A stretch of 64,000 nucleotides of DNA from NCBI RefSeq assembly GCF_004217615.1, contig NZ_SHLD01000001.1:4216001-4280000 (forward strand). Reading direction: 5' to 3'. Under the pieces are notes generated by a model that had not been told where the DNA came from, searched no databases, and saw only the letters and a list, made by a program, of their open reading frames with translations. Of this stretch, positions 42,065 through 50,317 are shown piece after piece (positions within the stretch are counted from its first letter, which is position 1; every line of letters begins with the position of its first letter). This DNA is from Micromonospora kangleipakensis. GTDB taxonomy: Bacteria > Actinomycetota > Actinomycetes > Mycobacteriales > Micromonosporaceae. Position numbers and translations under genes: made by a program.

Positions 42065-42811
42065 ATGGCCGAGCTACTGGAGGACGGCGACATCTACTTC
42101 CTCTACCGTCCCAGGGTCGAGGAGGAGCACGTCGACTCCCTGGAGGAGGTCCAGCGGCTGCTGGTGGTGATGCACCCGTGGCACGGCCGCCATCTGCGGC
42201 TACTCGTGGTCGGGCGTAAGCGCATGCCCGAGATCGACGAGCACGACCGCTTCTGGGCGTTCGTCGACGCGGTGGTGGACCGGCCTGAGCAGCTGCACGA
42301 GGCCCTGCAGGCACGGGAGTACCGGACGAGGACCCGTGGCAGGCGGGAGCAGCCGCCCGCCCGGCCGGCGGCGGAGGGGGCGTACGTGATCGCGCGGCAC
42401 GACGACCACACCCATCTCGCGTACGAACTCGAACTGCCCACGCGTCCCGGCGAGGCGCAGCACGAACTCGGCATCGAGCCGGAGGCGAGCTACATCGTCA
42501 CGGTGAAGAATCCGCAGGCACCCTCCCCGCCCGGAGTCGGCCTGCGTGGGTCCCAAAAGGTCAAGCTGCCCGCCGCGCTGCAGGGAAAGTTCCACAATCG
42601 TCGCTTCGCCCCGCTCGACCCGCCCGACTTTCTCGACCACCCCGGGACCGAGATGGTGCTCATCGGTGCGGCCCACGACGCCTCCGAGGAGTTGCGGATC
42701 GACCTGGACGCGGAGGTCGAGCGAGCGGAGCGGAGCACGATTTTCGGGGATCTGCGGATCGGACGCCGGGAGCGCCCCGTCGCTCCGCTCTTCACGGGTG
42801 AGTGGGCCTGA
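42065..42811 (+). CDS. Conserved hypothetical protein, 248 aa
   Basis: The N-terminus LLEDGDIYFLYRPRVEEEHV, then VQRLLVVMHPWHGRHLRLLVVGRKRMPEI and FWAFVDAVVDRPEQL form a compact domain that occurs in unrelated bacteria as an uncharacterised family. The middle has HLAYELELPTRPGEAQHELG and ASYIVTVKNP; the C-terminal part has KFHNRRFAPLDPPDFLDHPG. No catalytic motif or membrane segment is evident. It stands alone; its function is unknown. Confidence 0.75.
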   Translation: MAELLEDGDIYFLYRPRVEEEHVDSLEEVQRLLVVMHPWHGRHLRLLVVGRKRMPEIDEHDRFWAFVDAVVDRPEQLHEALQAREYRTRTRGRREQPPARPAAEGAYVIARHDDHTHLAYELELPTRPGEAQHELGIEPEASYIVTVKNPQAPSPPGVGLRGSQKVKLPAALQGKFHNRRFAPLDPPDFLDHPGTEMVLIGAAHDASEELRIDLDAEVERAERSTIFGDLRIGRRERPVAPLFTGEWA

Positions 42812-42834
42812 GTCCTCCGACTCAGGCGCCCTTA

Positions 42835-43182
42835 CTACCGCTTCTTCTTGGGTTTGGGCGGCAGCGTCGCGACGTACGCCTGAGCTTTGTTGACCCACCC
42901 GGTCGCCTGCTCGGTGGTGAACGACGGGGGCAGCGACAGGTATCCACCCATCGGGCGCTCGGCTGGGCCGAACGGTTCCACGCCCTCGATCGTCGCCAGC
43001 TCGGCCAGGTCGTCGGCGGCGAGCTTCACCCCGACCGACGAGCCGAACAGCCCGGCGAACATGTTGCCGTTGACGAACGCGCCGAGATTGCCGAACATCG
43101 GCTTGACCTCGACCCCTGGGTCGTCAGGGATGACGGACCGGAAGAACTGCTTGTCAGCGTCGGTGGGCTTGGGCATCTGCAT
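42835..43182 (-). CDS. TfoX/Sxy N-terminal domain protein
   Basis: A 115-aa single-domain protein with VEVKPMFGNLGAFVNGNMFAG near the N-terminus and GYLSLPPSF in the C-terminal half, as in the TfoX_N fold. It ends in a lysine tail (PPKPKKKR). In proteobacteria TfoX proteins affect competence; in actinomycetes these stand-alone copies have no known role. It begins 12 bp after the stop of the fusion gene and is the third gene of the ArsR operon. Confidence 0.87.
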   Translation of the reverse strand: MQMPKPTDADKQFFRSVIPDDPGVEVKPMFGNLGAFVNGNMFAGLFGSSVGVKLAADDLAELATIEGVEPFGPAERPMGGYLSLPPSFTTEQATGWVNKAQAYVATLPPKPKKKR

Positions 43183-43194
43183 CGTCGGATCCTG

Positions 43195-44169
43195 TCATCC
43201 GGCCACGGGGCGACGGCCGGTGAAAGCGGCCAGCCGCTCCATCGGGTCGGCGCCCTTGGGCGCGGCGACCTCCTCGGCGAACGAGGAACCGCGGGCGCCG
43301 GGGACGAGCTGCTCGGCGAGCTTGTGGACGTAGGCCACGACCTCGTCACTGACGACCAGCGGCGTGCCGCTGCCCTGGGCCATGTCCCACGCGTGCAACA
43401 GGAATTCCACCGGCATGATGCCCGCCGCGAACGTGGCCGGCATCTCGCCGCCGCCGGGGGCGGGGACGGTGCCGTCGAGTCCGCGGGCGCGCCATCCCTC
43501 GATGGCCTGCGCCCCCATGGTGGCGACCCGGTTCTCCAGCGAACCCGTCTCGGGGTTCACGACCTCGACGCCGGCCATCGAGCCGAAGGCGACCATGGAG
43601 CCGAACAGGTGCTCGGCGAGGTCGTGGCAGGTGAAGTCCGCGCAGGGGGTCTGCTTGGGGCGGTCCTCGGAGGTCAGCTGGCGCAGGACCGTCTGGAGCA
43701 CGGCCAGGGTGGCGTCGGCGGCGGACAGTTCGTCGAGCCGCTCGGGAGCGGCGGACCACTCGTCGGGGCCGGCGTCCCCGGCGATCGCGGCCTTCTCGAG
43801 GCGGCCGAAGTAGTGGTTCCAGCCCTCGGCGTGCATCGCCGCCTGCTCGTCGGTCAGCCCCTCGTGGGTGAGGGTGACCCGGGTGCCGTCGGCGACCGGC
43901 TCGATCGTGATCGAGACGGTCGAGGCGTCGGGGGCGAGGTCCGGGTTGCCTTCCCAACCCCAGCCGAACACGACACGCTTGCCGGGCTCGACCTCCCGGA
44001 ACGTGCCGGCCGCCACGTGGCCGGGGGTGATGGTCCAGCGGTAGTCACCGCCCACGCGGAGGTCGACGCGGGCCGACACGGTCTGCCAGCGGCGCAGCCG
44101 CTCCGGCTCGGTGATGAGGGCGAATGCCTCGTCGATGTCGACGGGGAGGACGACGGTCTTGGTGAACAT
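43195..44169 (-). CDS. SRPBCC (AHSA1-like) domain fused to mycothiol isomerase-like domain
   Basis: A 324-aa two-domain protein. Residues 1-135 are an AHSA1/SRPBCC domain (VDIDEAFALITEPERLRRW, YRWTITPGHVAAGTFREVEP, GTRVTLTHEGL). Residues about 155-315 are a TIGR03086/DinB-like mycothiol-dependent domain with the metal-type motif TPCADFTCHDLAEHLFGSM and MPVEFLLHAWDMAQG. The START-like domain could bind a hydrophobic ligand delivered to the thiol-dependent domain. Its ATG overlaps the ArsR stop by one base (TGATG): a typical ArsR-SRPBCC operon with an unusual fused second domain. Confidence 0.88.
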   Translation of the reverse strand: MFTKTVVLPVDIDEAFALITEPERLRRWQTVSARVDLRVGGDYRWTITPGHVAAGTFREVEPGKRVVFGWGWEGNPDLAPDASTVSITIEPVADGTRVTLTHEGLTDEQAAMHAEGWNHYFGRLEKAAIAGDAGPDEWSAAPERLDELSAADATLAVLQTVLRQLTSEDRPKQTPCADFTCHDLAEHLFGSMVAFGSMAGVEVVNPETGSLENRVATMGAQAIEGWRARGLDGTVPAPGGGEMPATFAAGIMPVEFLLHAWDMAQGSGTPLVVSDEVVAYVHKLAEQLVPGARGSSFAEEVAAPKGADPMERLAAFTGRRPVAG

Positions 44170-44489
44170 CAGTGACCTCTCTCGATCCGTTGAGATTTCA
44201 GGGCGCGTGCGTCGGCGACCAACAGGTCGAGCTCGGCGGTCCAGAACCGGTCGATCTCGGCCTGCAGCTGACGGAGTCCGTCGGGAACGACCCGGTAGAT
44301 GCGTTCCCGGCCGACCTTCTCGGCCTCCACCAGGCCGACTTCCGCCAGTAGCAACAGATGCTGGGAGATCGCCGACCGGGTGACCGTGAACTCCGCCGCG
44401 ATGCTGCTCACCGTGCGGGGCTGCGACGCGAGCAGCTGCAGGATCCGTCGCCGGGTGGGCTCAGCAGCGGCAGACAACGCGTCGATCAC
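44169..44489 (-). CDS. ArsR-family regulator of the SRPBCC operon
   Basis: A 106-aa winged-helix regulator: LSAAAEPTRRRILQLLASQP, recognition helix VTRSAISQHLLLLAEVGLV, wing VGRERIYRVVPDGL. There are no metal-binding cysteines. GTG 44489 lies directly behind an inverted repeat (44498-44515), pointing to autoregulation. The next gene overlaps its stop. ArsR proteins paired with SRPBCC proteins usually repress their own operon. Confidence 0.9.
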   Translation of the reverse strand: MIDALSAAAEPTRRRILQLLASQPRTVSSIAAEFTVTRSAISQHLLLLAEVGLVEAEKVGRERIYRVVPDGLRQLQAEIDRFWTAELDLLVADARALKSQRIERGH

Positions 44490-44497
44490 CTAAAACA

Positions 44498-44515
44498 CGT
44501 TAGTGGTGGCTAACG
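44498..44515. promoter_or_regulatory. ArsR operator
   Basis: CGTTAG-TGGTGG-CTAACG is a perfect 6-bp inverted repeat located 9 bp upstream of the arsR GTG. Its position over the expected promoter supports repression. Confidence 0.65.
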
Positions 44516-44562
44516 CGTTTGTCAAAATGCTCCGCCGCGCCGCCGCGTCAGCCGCCACCGGA

Positions 44563-44706
44563 CCGGGCGGAGACCACCGTCTCCGCCGAGGACGACCAGA
44601 ACGTACGCCGTCGGGTCTTCTGCGACCTGCTGATGCCCGGCGGCCGGCGCTGCCTGCTCCGTGCCCGACCACGACGGCCCCCGCACCCGCCGGCTGCGGC
44701 GCTGAC
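44563..44706 (+). pseudogene. Frameshifted 3' fragment of the 83-aa gene
   Basis: The frame DRAETTVSAEDDQNVRRRVF then CDLLMPGGRRCLLRA matches the 83-aa gene from its middle; one extra base near 44662 shifts the frame before the final DHDGPC motif. It is followed after ~90 bp by the second intact VOC gene. Confidence 0.8.
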
Positions 44707-44798
44707 CCGGCCTCGCGACACCGGCCCAGCAATTCCGCGGGTGTGCCGGCGCCGCAAGCGGGTACGCGCCCTGCCGACTGGGACCCGGGGAGGCGTGG

Positions 44799-45248
44799 AT
44801 GGCGATCGAGGCGCCGGACTACTTCCAGCCCGAGGGTGGGCTGGTGCTCACGCATCTGCTGATCGTGCGGGATGTGGACCGTTCACGGGAGTTCTACCGG
44901 CGGGTGCTGGGAGCGACGGTGGTGCGGGAACGCCAGCCGGCGATCCTGCGGTTCCACAACAGCTACATCGTGATCAACAGCGAAGGCGGTCCGACCGACG
45001 ACAAGCCGGGCGTACGGGCACAGGCGCCGCCGGATCCGAACACGCTCAGCGGCGCGATGAACATCCGGGTCACTGACGTCCGAGCGGTCTATGAGCAGTG
45101 GCGGTCACGGGGTGGGGAGTTCCTGACCGAGCCGAAGGATCATGGCGTCGAGATCCGGTGCTACCTGCGGGATCCGGACGGCTACCTGATCGAGCTGGGG
45201 CAGGGCACCGGGATCCTCGCCGAGATGGGTCGGGCCGCCTCCGCCTGA
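44799..45248 (+). CDS. VOC-family protein, copy 2
   Basis: A 149-aa protein identical to the one at 3474-3923 except for one residue (GRAASA for GRPASA at the end). The upstream 25 bases including GGGGAGGCGTGG are also nearly identical, so the duplication covers the ribosome site. The VOC fold, metal-ligand positions and unknown substrate are as for copy 1. A DUF2267 gene follows 110 bp downstream. Confidence 0.9.
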   Translation: MAIEAPDYFQPEGGLVLTHLLIVRDVDRSREFYRRVLGATVVRERQPAILRFHNSYIVINSEGGPTDDKPGVRAQAPPDPNTLSGAMNIRVTDVRAVYEQWRSRGGEFLTEPKDHGVEIRCYLRDPDGYLIELGQGTGILAEMGRAASA

Positions 45249-45357
45249 CCCTGGCCGCGCGGCCTCCGCAGGCGCCGTTTTGCCAGACATCGCTCGGGTA
45301 AGCGGCGCTCGTCGCCTCAACGGTGAGGACGCGACCCACGGTCCGGAAGGAGAACCC

Positions 45358-45747
45358 GTGAACTACGCCGAGTTTCTCGAAGCGGTGGGAAAGCGGGCGG
45401 GAATGCCAGCGGCGGAGGCGGCGAACGTCATCCGAGCCACCCTCACGACATTGGCGGAACGGGTCAGTGGCGGCGAGGCCCGCGACCTGGCCGCGCAGCT
45501 CCCCGAGGAGTTCCGAGGGTACCTGCACAAGGAAGTGGACTTCGGCGAACGGCTCGATCTCGTGGAGTTCCTCAATGAGGTACGGGCGCGCACGGGAATG
45601 GATGACCAGCGGGCCGCTGAGGGAGCCCGCGCGGTATTGGCCACCCTGCGCGAGGCGGTGAGCGCCGAAGAACTCAAGGACCTGGAATCCGAGCTGCCAA
45701 AGGACATCCGGCAGCTGCTTCATCCGGTACGCCGAGTCGGAGCGTGA
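45358..45747 (+). CDS. DUF2267 protein, copy 2
   Basis: A 129-aa helical protein: FLEAVGKRAGMPAAEAANVI, TLAERVSGGEARDLAAQLPE, VLATLREAVSAEELKDLESE, ending LPKDIRQLLHPVRRVGA. Two related helical repeats make up the DUF2267 domain. GTG 45358 follows AAGGAGAACCC. A long hairpin follows the stop. It is separated from VOC copy 2 by 110 bp, paralleling the arrangement at 36960-37631. Confidence 0.87.
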   Translation: MNYAEFLEAVGKRAGMPAAEAANVIRATLTTLAERVSGGEARDLAAQLPEEFRGYLHKEVDFGERLDLVEFLNEVRARTGMDDQRAAEGARAVLATLREAVSAEELKDLESELPKDIRQLLHPVRRVGA

Positions 45748-45767
45748 TTCGACCCCAATCCCTGCAG

Positions 45768-45804
45768 AACTACCGCCTGCCCCGACTGCGGGCAGGCGGT
45801 AGTT
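45768..45804 (+). terminator. Terminator of DUF2267 copy 2
   Basis: AACTACCGCCTGCCC and GGGCAGGCGGTAGTT form a perfect 15-bp stem with a 7-nt loop, 20 bp after the stop. Confidence 0.85.
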
Positions 45805-46008
45805 CACATCACGCTGCGGGCCGCGGTGGGACCCCGTACAGCGGCGGGCGCCTCACCGGCCCCGGCCGGGCCGGGCTACCAGGGTGCGGGCGCCCCAGCC
45901 GGGCTTGAACTGACGCTGGCGGCGAAGTGGCTGAGCGGGGATGATCGAGGTTCATTGCGAGGAAACTCCGGATCAGCCGATCGGGGGCGGGGAAGTGGGT
46001 CGACGCCG

Positions 46009-46965
46009 ATGACCCCGACGCAGCTGCGCGCATATGTCGCGGTGGTCCGGCTGGGATCCGTCAAGCAGGCCGCCGCGCAGCTCGAGGTCTCCGAGGCGGC
46101 CGTCTCGATGCACATCGGACAGTTGCGCAAGGAGTTCGGAGACCAGCTGTTCTCCCGGACGGCGGCGGGGCTCGCGTTCACCCCTGGCGGGCTGCGGCTG
46201 GCCAGCCGCGCGGCCGAGCTGTTGGGCCTGCAGGACCGCACGGTGCTCGAGGTGAGCGCCGCGGGACGCGGCCGCCGGTTGCTGCGGGTCGCCGCGTCCA
46301 GCCTGTTCGCCGAACTCGCCGCGCCGGGGCTGATCGAGCTGTTCGCGAAGCGCGCCGCCGACCTCGATGTCGAGCTGAGCGTGCCCAACCCGGGATCGTT
46401 CGAGACGCTGCTGCTGACCCGGGCTGCGGATATCGCAATCGGGCCGCAGCCCCCGGTCGTCGACAAGGCGATCGCCTGCCGGCCGGTGATGAACTTCCGG
46501 CTCGTGATCGTCGTCGGCCCGGACCATCCGCTGGCCGGCGTGCAGGCGTCGCCGGGGCAGCTGCGCGACCAGACCTGGCTGCTCGGGCCGTCGGCGGCCA
46601 CCGACCTGGGCGCGGTCCCGGCGATGCTGCGCCGGCTCGCCGTGCCCGACGACCGGCAGCAGATCTTCCAGAGCCACGCGGCCGCGCTGGGGGAGGCGAA
46701 GCGCGGCAAGGGCGTCGCGCCGGCGCTGTCGTTCACCGTCGCGCCGGACGTCCGCAAGGGCCATCTCCTGCTGCTGGCTGGGCCGCATGCGACCTTCGAG
46801 GCCGTCTGGCATTCGCTGGTGCTCACCAACCCGGGCACCCCGTCGGCCGCGGCCGAGCTGTCGCGGTTCGCGTCGACGCCGCGGGCGATTCAGGCGATGA
46901 TGCGCGGCGCGGGTGTCAGCGTGGGCCATTTCAGACCGTCGGTGCACGTGACGCTCTGGAGCTGA
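46009..46965 (+). CDS. LysR-family regulator beside the cox operon
   Basis: A 318-aa LysR regulator: HTH at about 1-60 (MTPTQLRAYVAVVRLGSVKQ, VSEAAVSMHIGQLRKEFGDQ) and an effector domain with LDVELSVPNPGSFETLLLTR and VIVVGPDHPLAGV. It resembles CbbR/CysB-like regulators of autotrophy genes. ATG 46009 with GGAAGTGGG upstream is taken over longer openings. Its 3' end overlaps the convergent coxE gene by 76 bp, so transcription of the two would collide. It is a good candidate regulator of the CO dehydrogenase genes, but the position at the far end of that operon is unusual. Confidence 0.88.
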   Translation: MTPTQLRAYVAVVRLGSVKQAAAQLEVSEAAVSMHIGQLRKEFGDQLFSRTAAGLAFTPGGLRLASRAAELLGLQDRTVLEVSAAGRGRRLLRVAASSLFAELAAPGLIELFAKRAADLDVELSVPNPGSFETLLLTRAADIAIGPQPPVVDKAIACRPVMNFRLVIVVGPDHPLAGVQASPGQLRDQTWLLGPSAATDLGAVPAMLRRLAVPDDRQQIFQSHAAALGEAKRGKGVAPALSFTVAPDVRKGHLLLLAGPHATFEAVWHSLVLTNPGTPSAAAELSRFASTPRAIQAMMRGAGVSVGHFRPSVHVTLWS

Positions 46966-48125
46966 CTGGCGGCGTCCACCAGGTCCCGGAACGTCCCGGC
47001 CGGCAGCAGCCGATCACAGTAGGGCAGCGCGGCGGCCATGCCCGCCACCCGAGGGACGAAGCCGGGGGCGCCGGCCCGCGGATTCAACCAGATTATCCGG
47101 TACGCGCGGCGGCGCAGCCGGGCCATCATGGCGGCGAGCTCGCCGGGCAGGTCGCTGTCCCAGCCGTCCGAGCCGATCACCACCACCGCCCCGCGGACGG
47201 CGTCACCGTGGTGGGACGCGAGCAGGGCGCGCAGGTTCGTCGCGATCCGGGTGCCGCCGAACCGGTCGGACACGGCCGCGCTGGCCTGCGCGACCGCCGC
47301 GGCCGCCGAGGTGTGTCGCAGCGCGACCGTGAGCCGGGTCAGCGTCGTCGCGAACGCGAACACCTCCGCGTCGGCGACCACCGCGAACGCCCGCATCAGG
47401 TGCAGGTAAGCGGTCGCCTGCGCCCGCATCGACTCGCTGACGTCGCAGAGCAGCACGACCCGGCGCGGTCGCCGCACCGGCCGCTCGCGGACAACCTCGA
47501 CGGGTTCCCACGCGGTGCGGCGGGCCCGGGCGATCGTCGCCCGCAGCGCGACCCGCCGTCCGGCCGGGCCGACGGCGTGCCGCCTGGTGCGCCGGGTCGG
47601 CCAGCCGGCGACGGCCGCGCGCAGGGCGTCGCCGAGTAGCGCGACCTGCGCGGCGTCGAGCTCCTCGAACGGCCGGTCGGCGAGGACGGCGAGGGCGCTG
47701 GGGCGCCGCTCGGGCAGCCGCATCGAGGCCTTGGACTCCCGCGCCTCGGCGACGGCCGGTGGCAGTGTCGCCCACGGCAGCCCACCGCCCGGGCCCGCGT
47801 TGTCGGTGTCCGCGGGCACCGGCACGTGCACGTCGTCACGGCGACCCGGCGGGGCCGCGGACCGGGTCAGCGGCAGCGGCGGCGCGTCGGCGAAGACGGC
47901 TGCGAAGACGCGGTCGAACGCGGCGAGATGGGCGTGCCGGCGGACCAGGCTGATCCGGGCGGTCCAGTAGAGCGTGGACATCGAGACGAGCGGGCTGGCG
48001 GCGAGCGCCCGAACGAAGTCGTCGACCTCGGTGAGCCCGGCGGGAACGCCGGCGTGCCGCAGCCGGTCGGCGAAAGCCACGGCGAACGCGGCTCGGTCGA
48101 TCCCGCGCAGCACGGCGGAGTTCAC
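46890..48125 (-). CDS. coxE: CoxE-like VWA domain protein
   Basis: A 411-aa protein. The first ~130 residues are helical (IDRAAFAVAFADRLRHAGVP, STLYWTARISLVRRHAHLAA). The VWA domain (about 215-400) has the MIDAS motif in VVLLCDVSESM and the later Thr/Asp in FGGTRIATNL and VVIGSDGWDSDL. CoxE works with the MoxR-type ATPase CoxD in maturing the CuSMo centre of CO dehydrogenase. GTG 48125 overlaps the coxG stop (GTGA). It is the last gene of the operon and overlaps lysR tail to tail. Confidence 0.9.
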   Translation of the reverse strand: MNSAVLRGIDRAAFAVAFADRLRHAGVPAGLTEVDDFVRALAASPLVSMSTLYWTARISLVRRHAHLAAFDRVFAAVFADAPPLPLTRSAAPPGRRDDVHVPVPADTDNAGPGGGLPWATLPPAVAEARESKASMRLPERRPSALAVLADRPFEELDAAQVALLGDALRAAVAGWPTRRTRRHAVGPAGRRVALRATIARARRTAWEPVEVVRERPVRRPRRVVLLCDVSESMRAQATAYLHLMRAFAVVADAEVFAFATTLTRLTVALRHTSAAAAVAQASAAVSDRFGGTRIATNLRALLASHHGDAVRGAVVVIGSDGWDSDLPGELAAMMARLRRRAYRIIWLNPRAGAPGFVPRVAGMAAALPYCDRLLPAGTFRDLVDAASQLQSVTCTDGLKWPTLTPAPRIIA

Positions 48126-48874
48126 CGGCGCGCGACCAGCCAGGCGATCACCGCGCCGACCGCGACGAGGCCGACGAGCACCGGCACGAGCCGCTTGGAG
48201 ATCGAGCGACCGGCAATGCCGAGCAGGTCAAGCGCCTCAGCTTCGGCGGCGGGCTCGGCGAGGGTGGTGGTGGCCGGGGATTCGACGGGCGTGGGCTCGA
48301 CGGCGGTGGTGCTGGACGTGGTGGCGACGGCCGCGGCGGATGCAGCCGTGACGGGCTCAGGCTCGGGCCGGGCGGCGGACACGGCCGGAGTGCCCGCCGG
48401 CTCGGCGGCCGGCGCCGCCCTGCCCGTCTCCTCGGCCGCCAGCTTGGCCTCGAGGTTGATGACGAACTGAGCCAGCAGCTTGCCCGACACCTCCTTGATC
48501 ATCCCGCCGCCGAACTGGGCCAGCCTCCCCGAGATTCTCAGGTCGGTGTCCACGCTGACCAGCGTCCGGTCGCCGTCCGGCCGCAGCTGGGCGGCGACCA
48601 GCGCGGCCGCGTTGCCCGCCGACCGGGCATCGCGGCCCTTCGCGTCGATCACTCCGCGGTACCGCGCGTCGTCCTTCTCGACGAACTGCGCGGTGCCCGC
48701 GAACTCGGAGATGACCGGCCCGACCTTGACCTTCACCTTGCCCTGGTAGACGTCGCCGTCGACGCCGGTCAGCTGGGCGCCCGGCAGGCACGGCGCGATC
48801 CCTTCGAGGTCGGTGAGGACAGCCCAGGCCCGCTCGATCGGGGTGTTGACCGCGAACTCGTTGGTGATCTTCAT
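48122..48874 (-). CDS. coxG: CoxG-like SRPBCC protein with C-terminal membrane anchor
   Basis: A 250-aa protein. Residues 1-145 are the CoxG SRPBCC domain (FAVNTPIERAWAVLTDLEGI, PCLPGAQLT, DTDLRISGRLAQFGGGMIKE). A ~75-residue Ala/Pro/Thr linker follows, and the C-terminus has one membrane helix (VLVGLVAVGAVIAWLVARR). CoxG anchors CO dehydrogenase to the membrane; work on mycobacterial CoxG indicates it handles menaquinone in electron transfer. ATG 48874 overlaps the coxD stop (ATGA). Confidence 0.92.
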   Translation of the reverse strand: MKITNEFAVNTPIERAWAVLTDLEGIAPCLPGAQLTGVDGDVYQGKVKVKVGPVISEFAGTAQFVEKDDARYRGVIDAKGRDARSAGNAAALVAAQLRPDGDRTLVSVDTDLRISGRLAQFGGGMIKEVSGKLLAQFVINLEAKLAAEETGRAAPAAEPAGTPAVSAARPEPEPVTAASAAAVATTSSTTAVEPTPVESPATTTLAEPAAEAEALDLLGIAGRSISKRLVPVLVGLVAVGAVIAWLVARR

Positions 48875-49740
48875 GGCTGACTCTCCTGGTAGGTGCCGAG
48901 CGCGGCGGCGACGGCGGCGCGGTCGTCGGGCGTCTTGGCGATGGTGCCGATGGTCCGCAGGACGTCGCCGGCGGCGAGGTCGGTGGCGCCGAGCACGCGC
49001 AGCGCGGCGACCCAGTCGATGGTCTCGGCCATGCCGGGCGCCTTGTCCAGCTCCAGGTCGCGCACGCCGCCGATGAAATCGGTCGCCGTGCGGATCAGCG
49101 GCTCGGCCGCACCCGGTACGGCCCGGCGGACGATCTCGGCGACCCGGCCCGGCTCCGGGAAGTCGATCCAGTGGTACAGGCAGCGACGGCGCAGCGCGTC
49201 GTGCAGCTCCCGGCTGCGATTGGAGGTGAGCACGACGATCGGCGGCGTGCTCGCCGCGAACGTGCCGAGTTCGGGGATCGTGATGCCGGCCTCGCCGAGG
49301 AACTCGAACAGCAGTGCCTCGAACTCGTCGTCGGCGCGGTCGATCTCGTCGATCAGCAGCACCGGCGGGACCGGCCCCTGATGACGTACGGCCCGCAGGA
49401 TCGGCCGTTCCTGGAGGAACTCGGCACTGAACAGGTCGGCGTCGGTGAGTTTCGCGTGCTGCGCCTCGGCGAGCCGGATCGCGAGCAGTTGCCGCTGGTA
49501 GTTCCACTCGTAGAGCGCCTCGCCGGCGGTCAGGCCCTCGTAGCACTGCAGCCGGATCAGCGTCGTGTCCAGCGCCCGGGCCAGGGCCTTGGCAGCCGCG
49601 GTCTTGCCGACGCCGGGCTCGCCCTCGAGCAGCAGCGGCTTGCCGAGCTTCAGCGCCAGGAACACAGCCATCGCCATGCCGTCGTCGACCAGGTAGTCGA
49701 CGGCGTCGAGGCGGCGCCGGACGGCCAGGGGATCCTTCAC
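48871..49740 (-). CDS. coxD: CoxD-like MoxR AAA+ ATPase
   Basis: A 289-aa ATPase. Walker A is LLLEGEPGVGKTAAAKAL, Walker B is VLLIDEIDRADDEFEALL, sensor 1 is VVLTSNRSRELHDALRRRC, with a C-terminal helical lid. CoxD helps insert sulphur and copper into the Mo-Cu site of CO dehydrogenase. GTG 49740 overlaps the nucleotidyltransferase stop (GTGA), and its own stop overlaps coxG; the whole set is translationally linked. Confidence 0.93.
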   Translation of the reverse strand: MKDPLAVRRRLDAVDYLVDDGMAMAVFLALKLGKPLLLEGEPGVGKTAAAKALARALDTTLIRLQCYEGLTAGEALYEWNYQRQLLAIRLAEAQHAKLTDADLFSAEFLQERPILRAVRHQGPVPPVLLIDEIDRADDEFEALLFEFLGEAGITIPELGTFAASTPPIVVLTSNRSRELHDALRRRCLYHWIDFPEPGRVAEIVRRAVPGAAEPLIRTATDFIGGVRDLELDKAPGMAETIDWVAALRVLGATDLAAGDVLRTIGTIAKTPDDRAAVAAALGTYQESQP

Positions 49741-50315
49741 CGCGCCTCGCCCGCCAGCAGCCGCTCGTAGTCCGCGCGGGTGTCCACGTCGATCGGCACC
49801 GGACCCTCGGCGGGCACCTCGGTCACCGGGTAGCGGCCGGAGTGCAGCAGCTTCCAGACGGCCTTGTCGCCGTGCAGGCCGCGCAGCTCGGGAAACACCT
49901 CGCGGCCGAACCGGAACGGATGCCCCAGCCCGTCGGAGTACCGACACACGCCCAGCTCGGTGGCCGCCGAGGCAACCCGCCGGACGTCGGCGGCGCGCAC
50001 GCCGGGCTGGTCGCCGAGGAGCAGGACGAGCCCGTCGGCGCGCGGGTCCACCACGTTCACCGCCGCGCTGATCGACGACCCGCACCCGGTGCTGAACGCC
50101 GCGTTTTCGACGACCTGGACCCCGGTCAGGTCCACCCGGTCGCGGACCAGGTCCGCCGCGCCGCCCAGCGTCACGAGCAGCTGGTCGAAGCGGCACGAGC
50201 GGGCCAGCTCCAGGGTCGCGTCGAGCAGTGTCCGCCCGCGGTACGGCAGCAGCTGTTTGGCCTCGCCGAGGCGCACGGATGCCCCTGCGGCGAGCACCAG
50301 GCCGGTCACGAACAC
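49737..50315 (-). CDS. MobA/MocA-like nucleotidyltransferase
   Basis: A 192-aa protein with the NTP-transferase signature VTGLVLAAGASVRLGEAKQLLPYRG and VLLLGDQPGVRAADV, followed by GHPFRFGREVFPEL and GDKAVWKLL. It matches molybdenum cofactor cytidylyltransferases (MocA), which attach CMP to molybdopterin. CO dehydrogenases use this MCD cofactor, so placement between coxF and coxD is logical. The start is GTG 50315 (or 50309), directly after the coxF stop; no ribosome site is seen, implying coupling. Confidence 0.87.
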   Translation of the reverse strand: MFVTGLVLAAGASVRLGEAKQLLPYRGRTLLDATLELARSCRFDQLLVTLGGAADLVRDRVDLTGVQVVENAAFSTGCGSSISAAVNVVDPRADGLVLLLGDQPGVRAADVRRVASAATELGVCRYSDGLGHPFRFGREVFPELRGLHGDKAVWKLLHSGRYPVTEVPAEGPVPIDVDTRADYERLLAGEAR

Positions 50316-50317
50316 GG

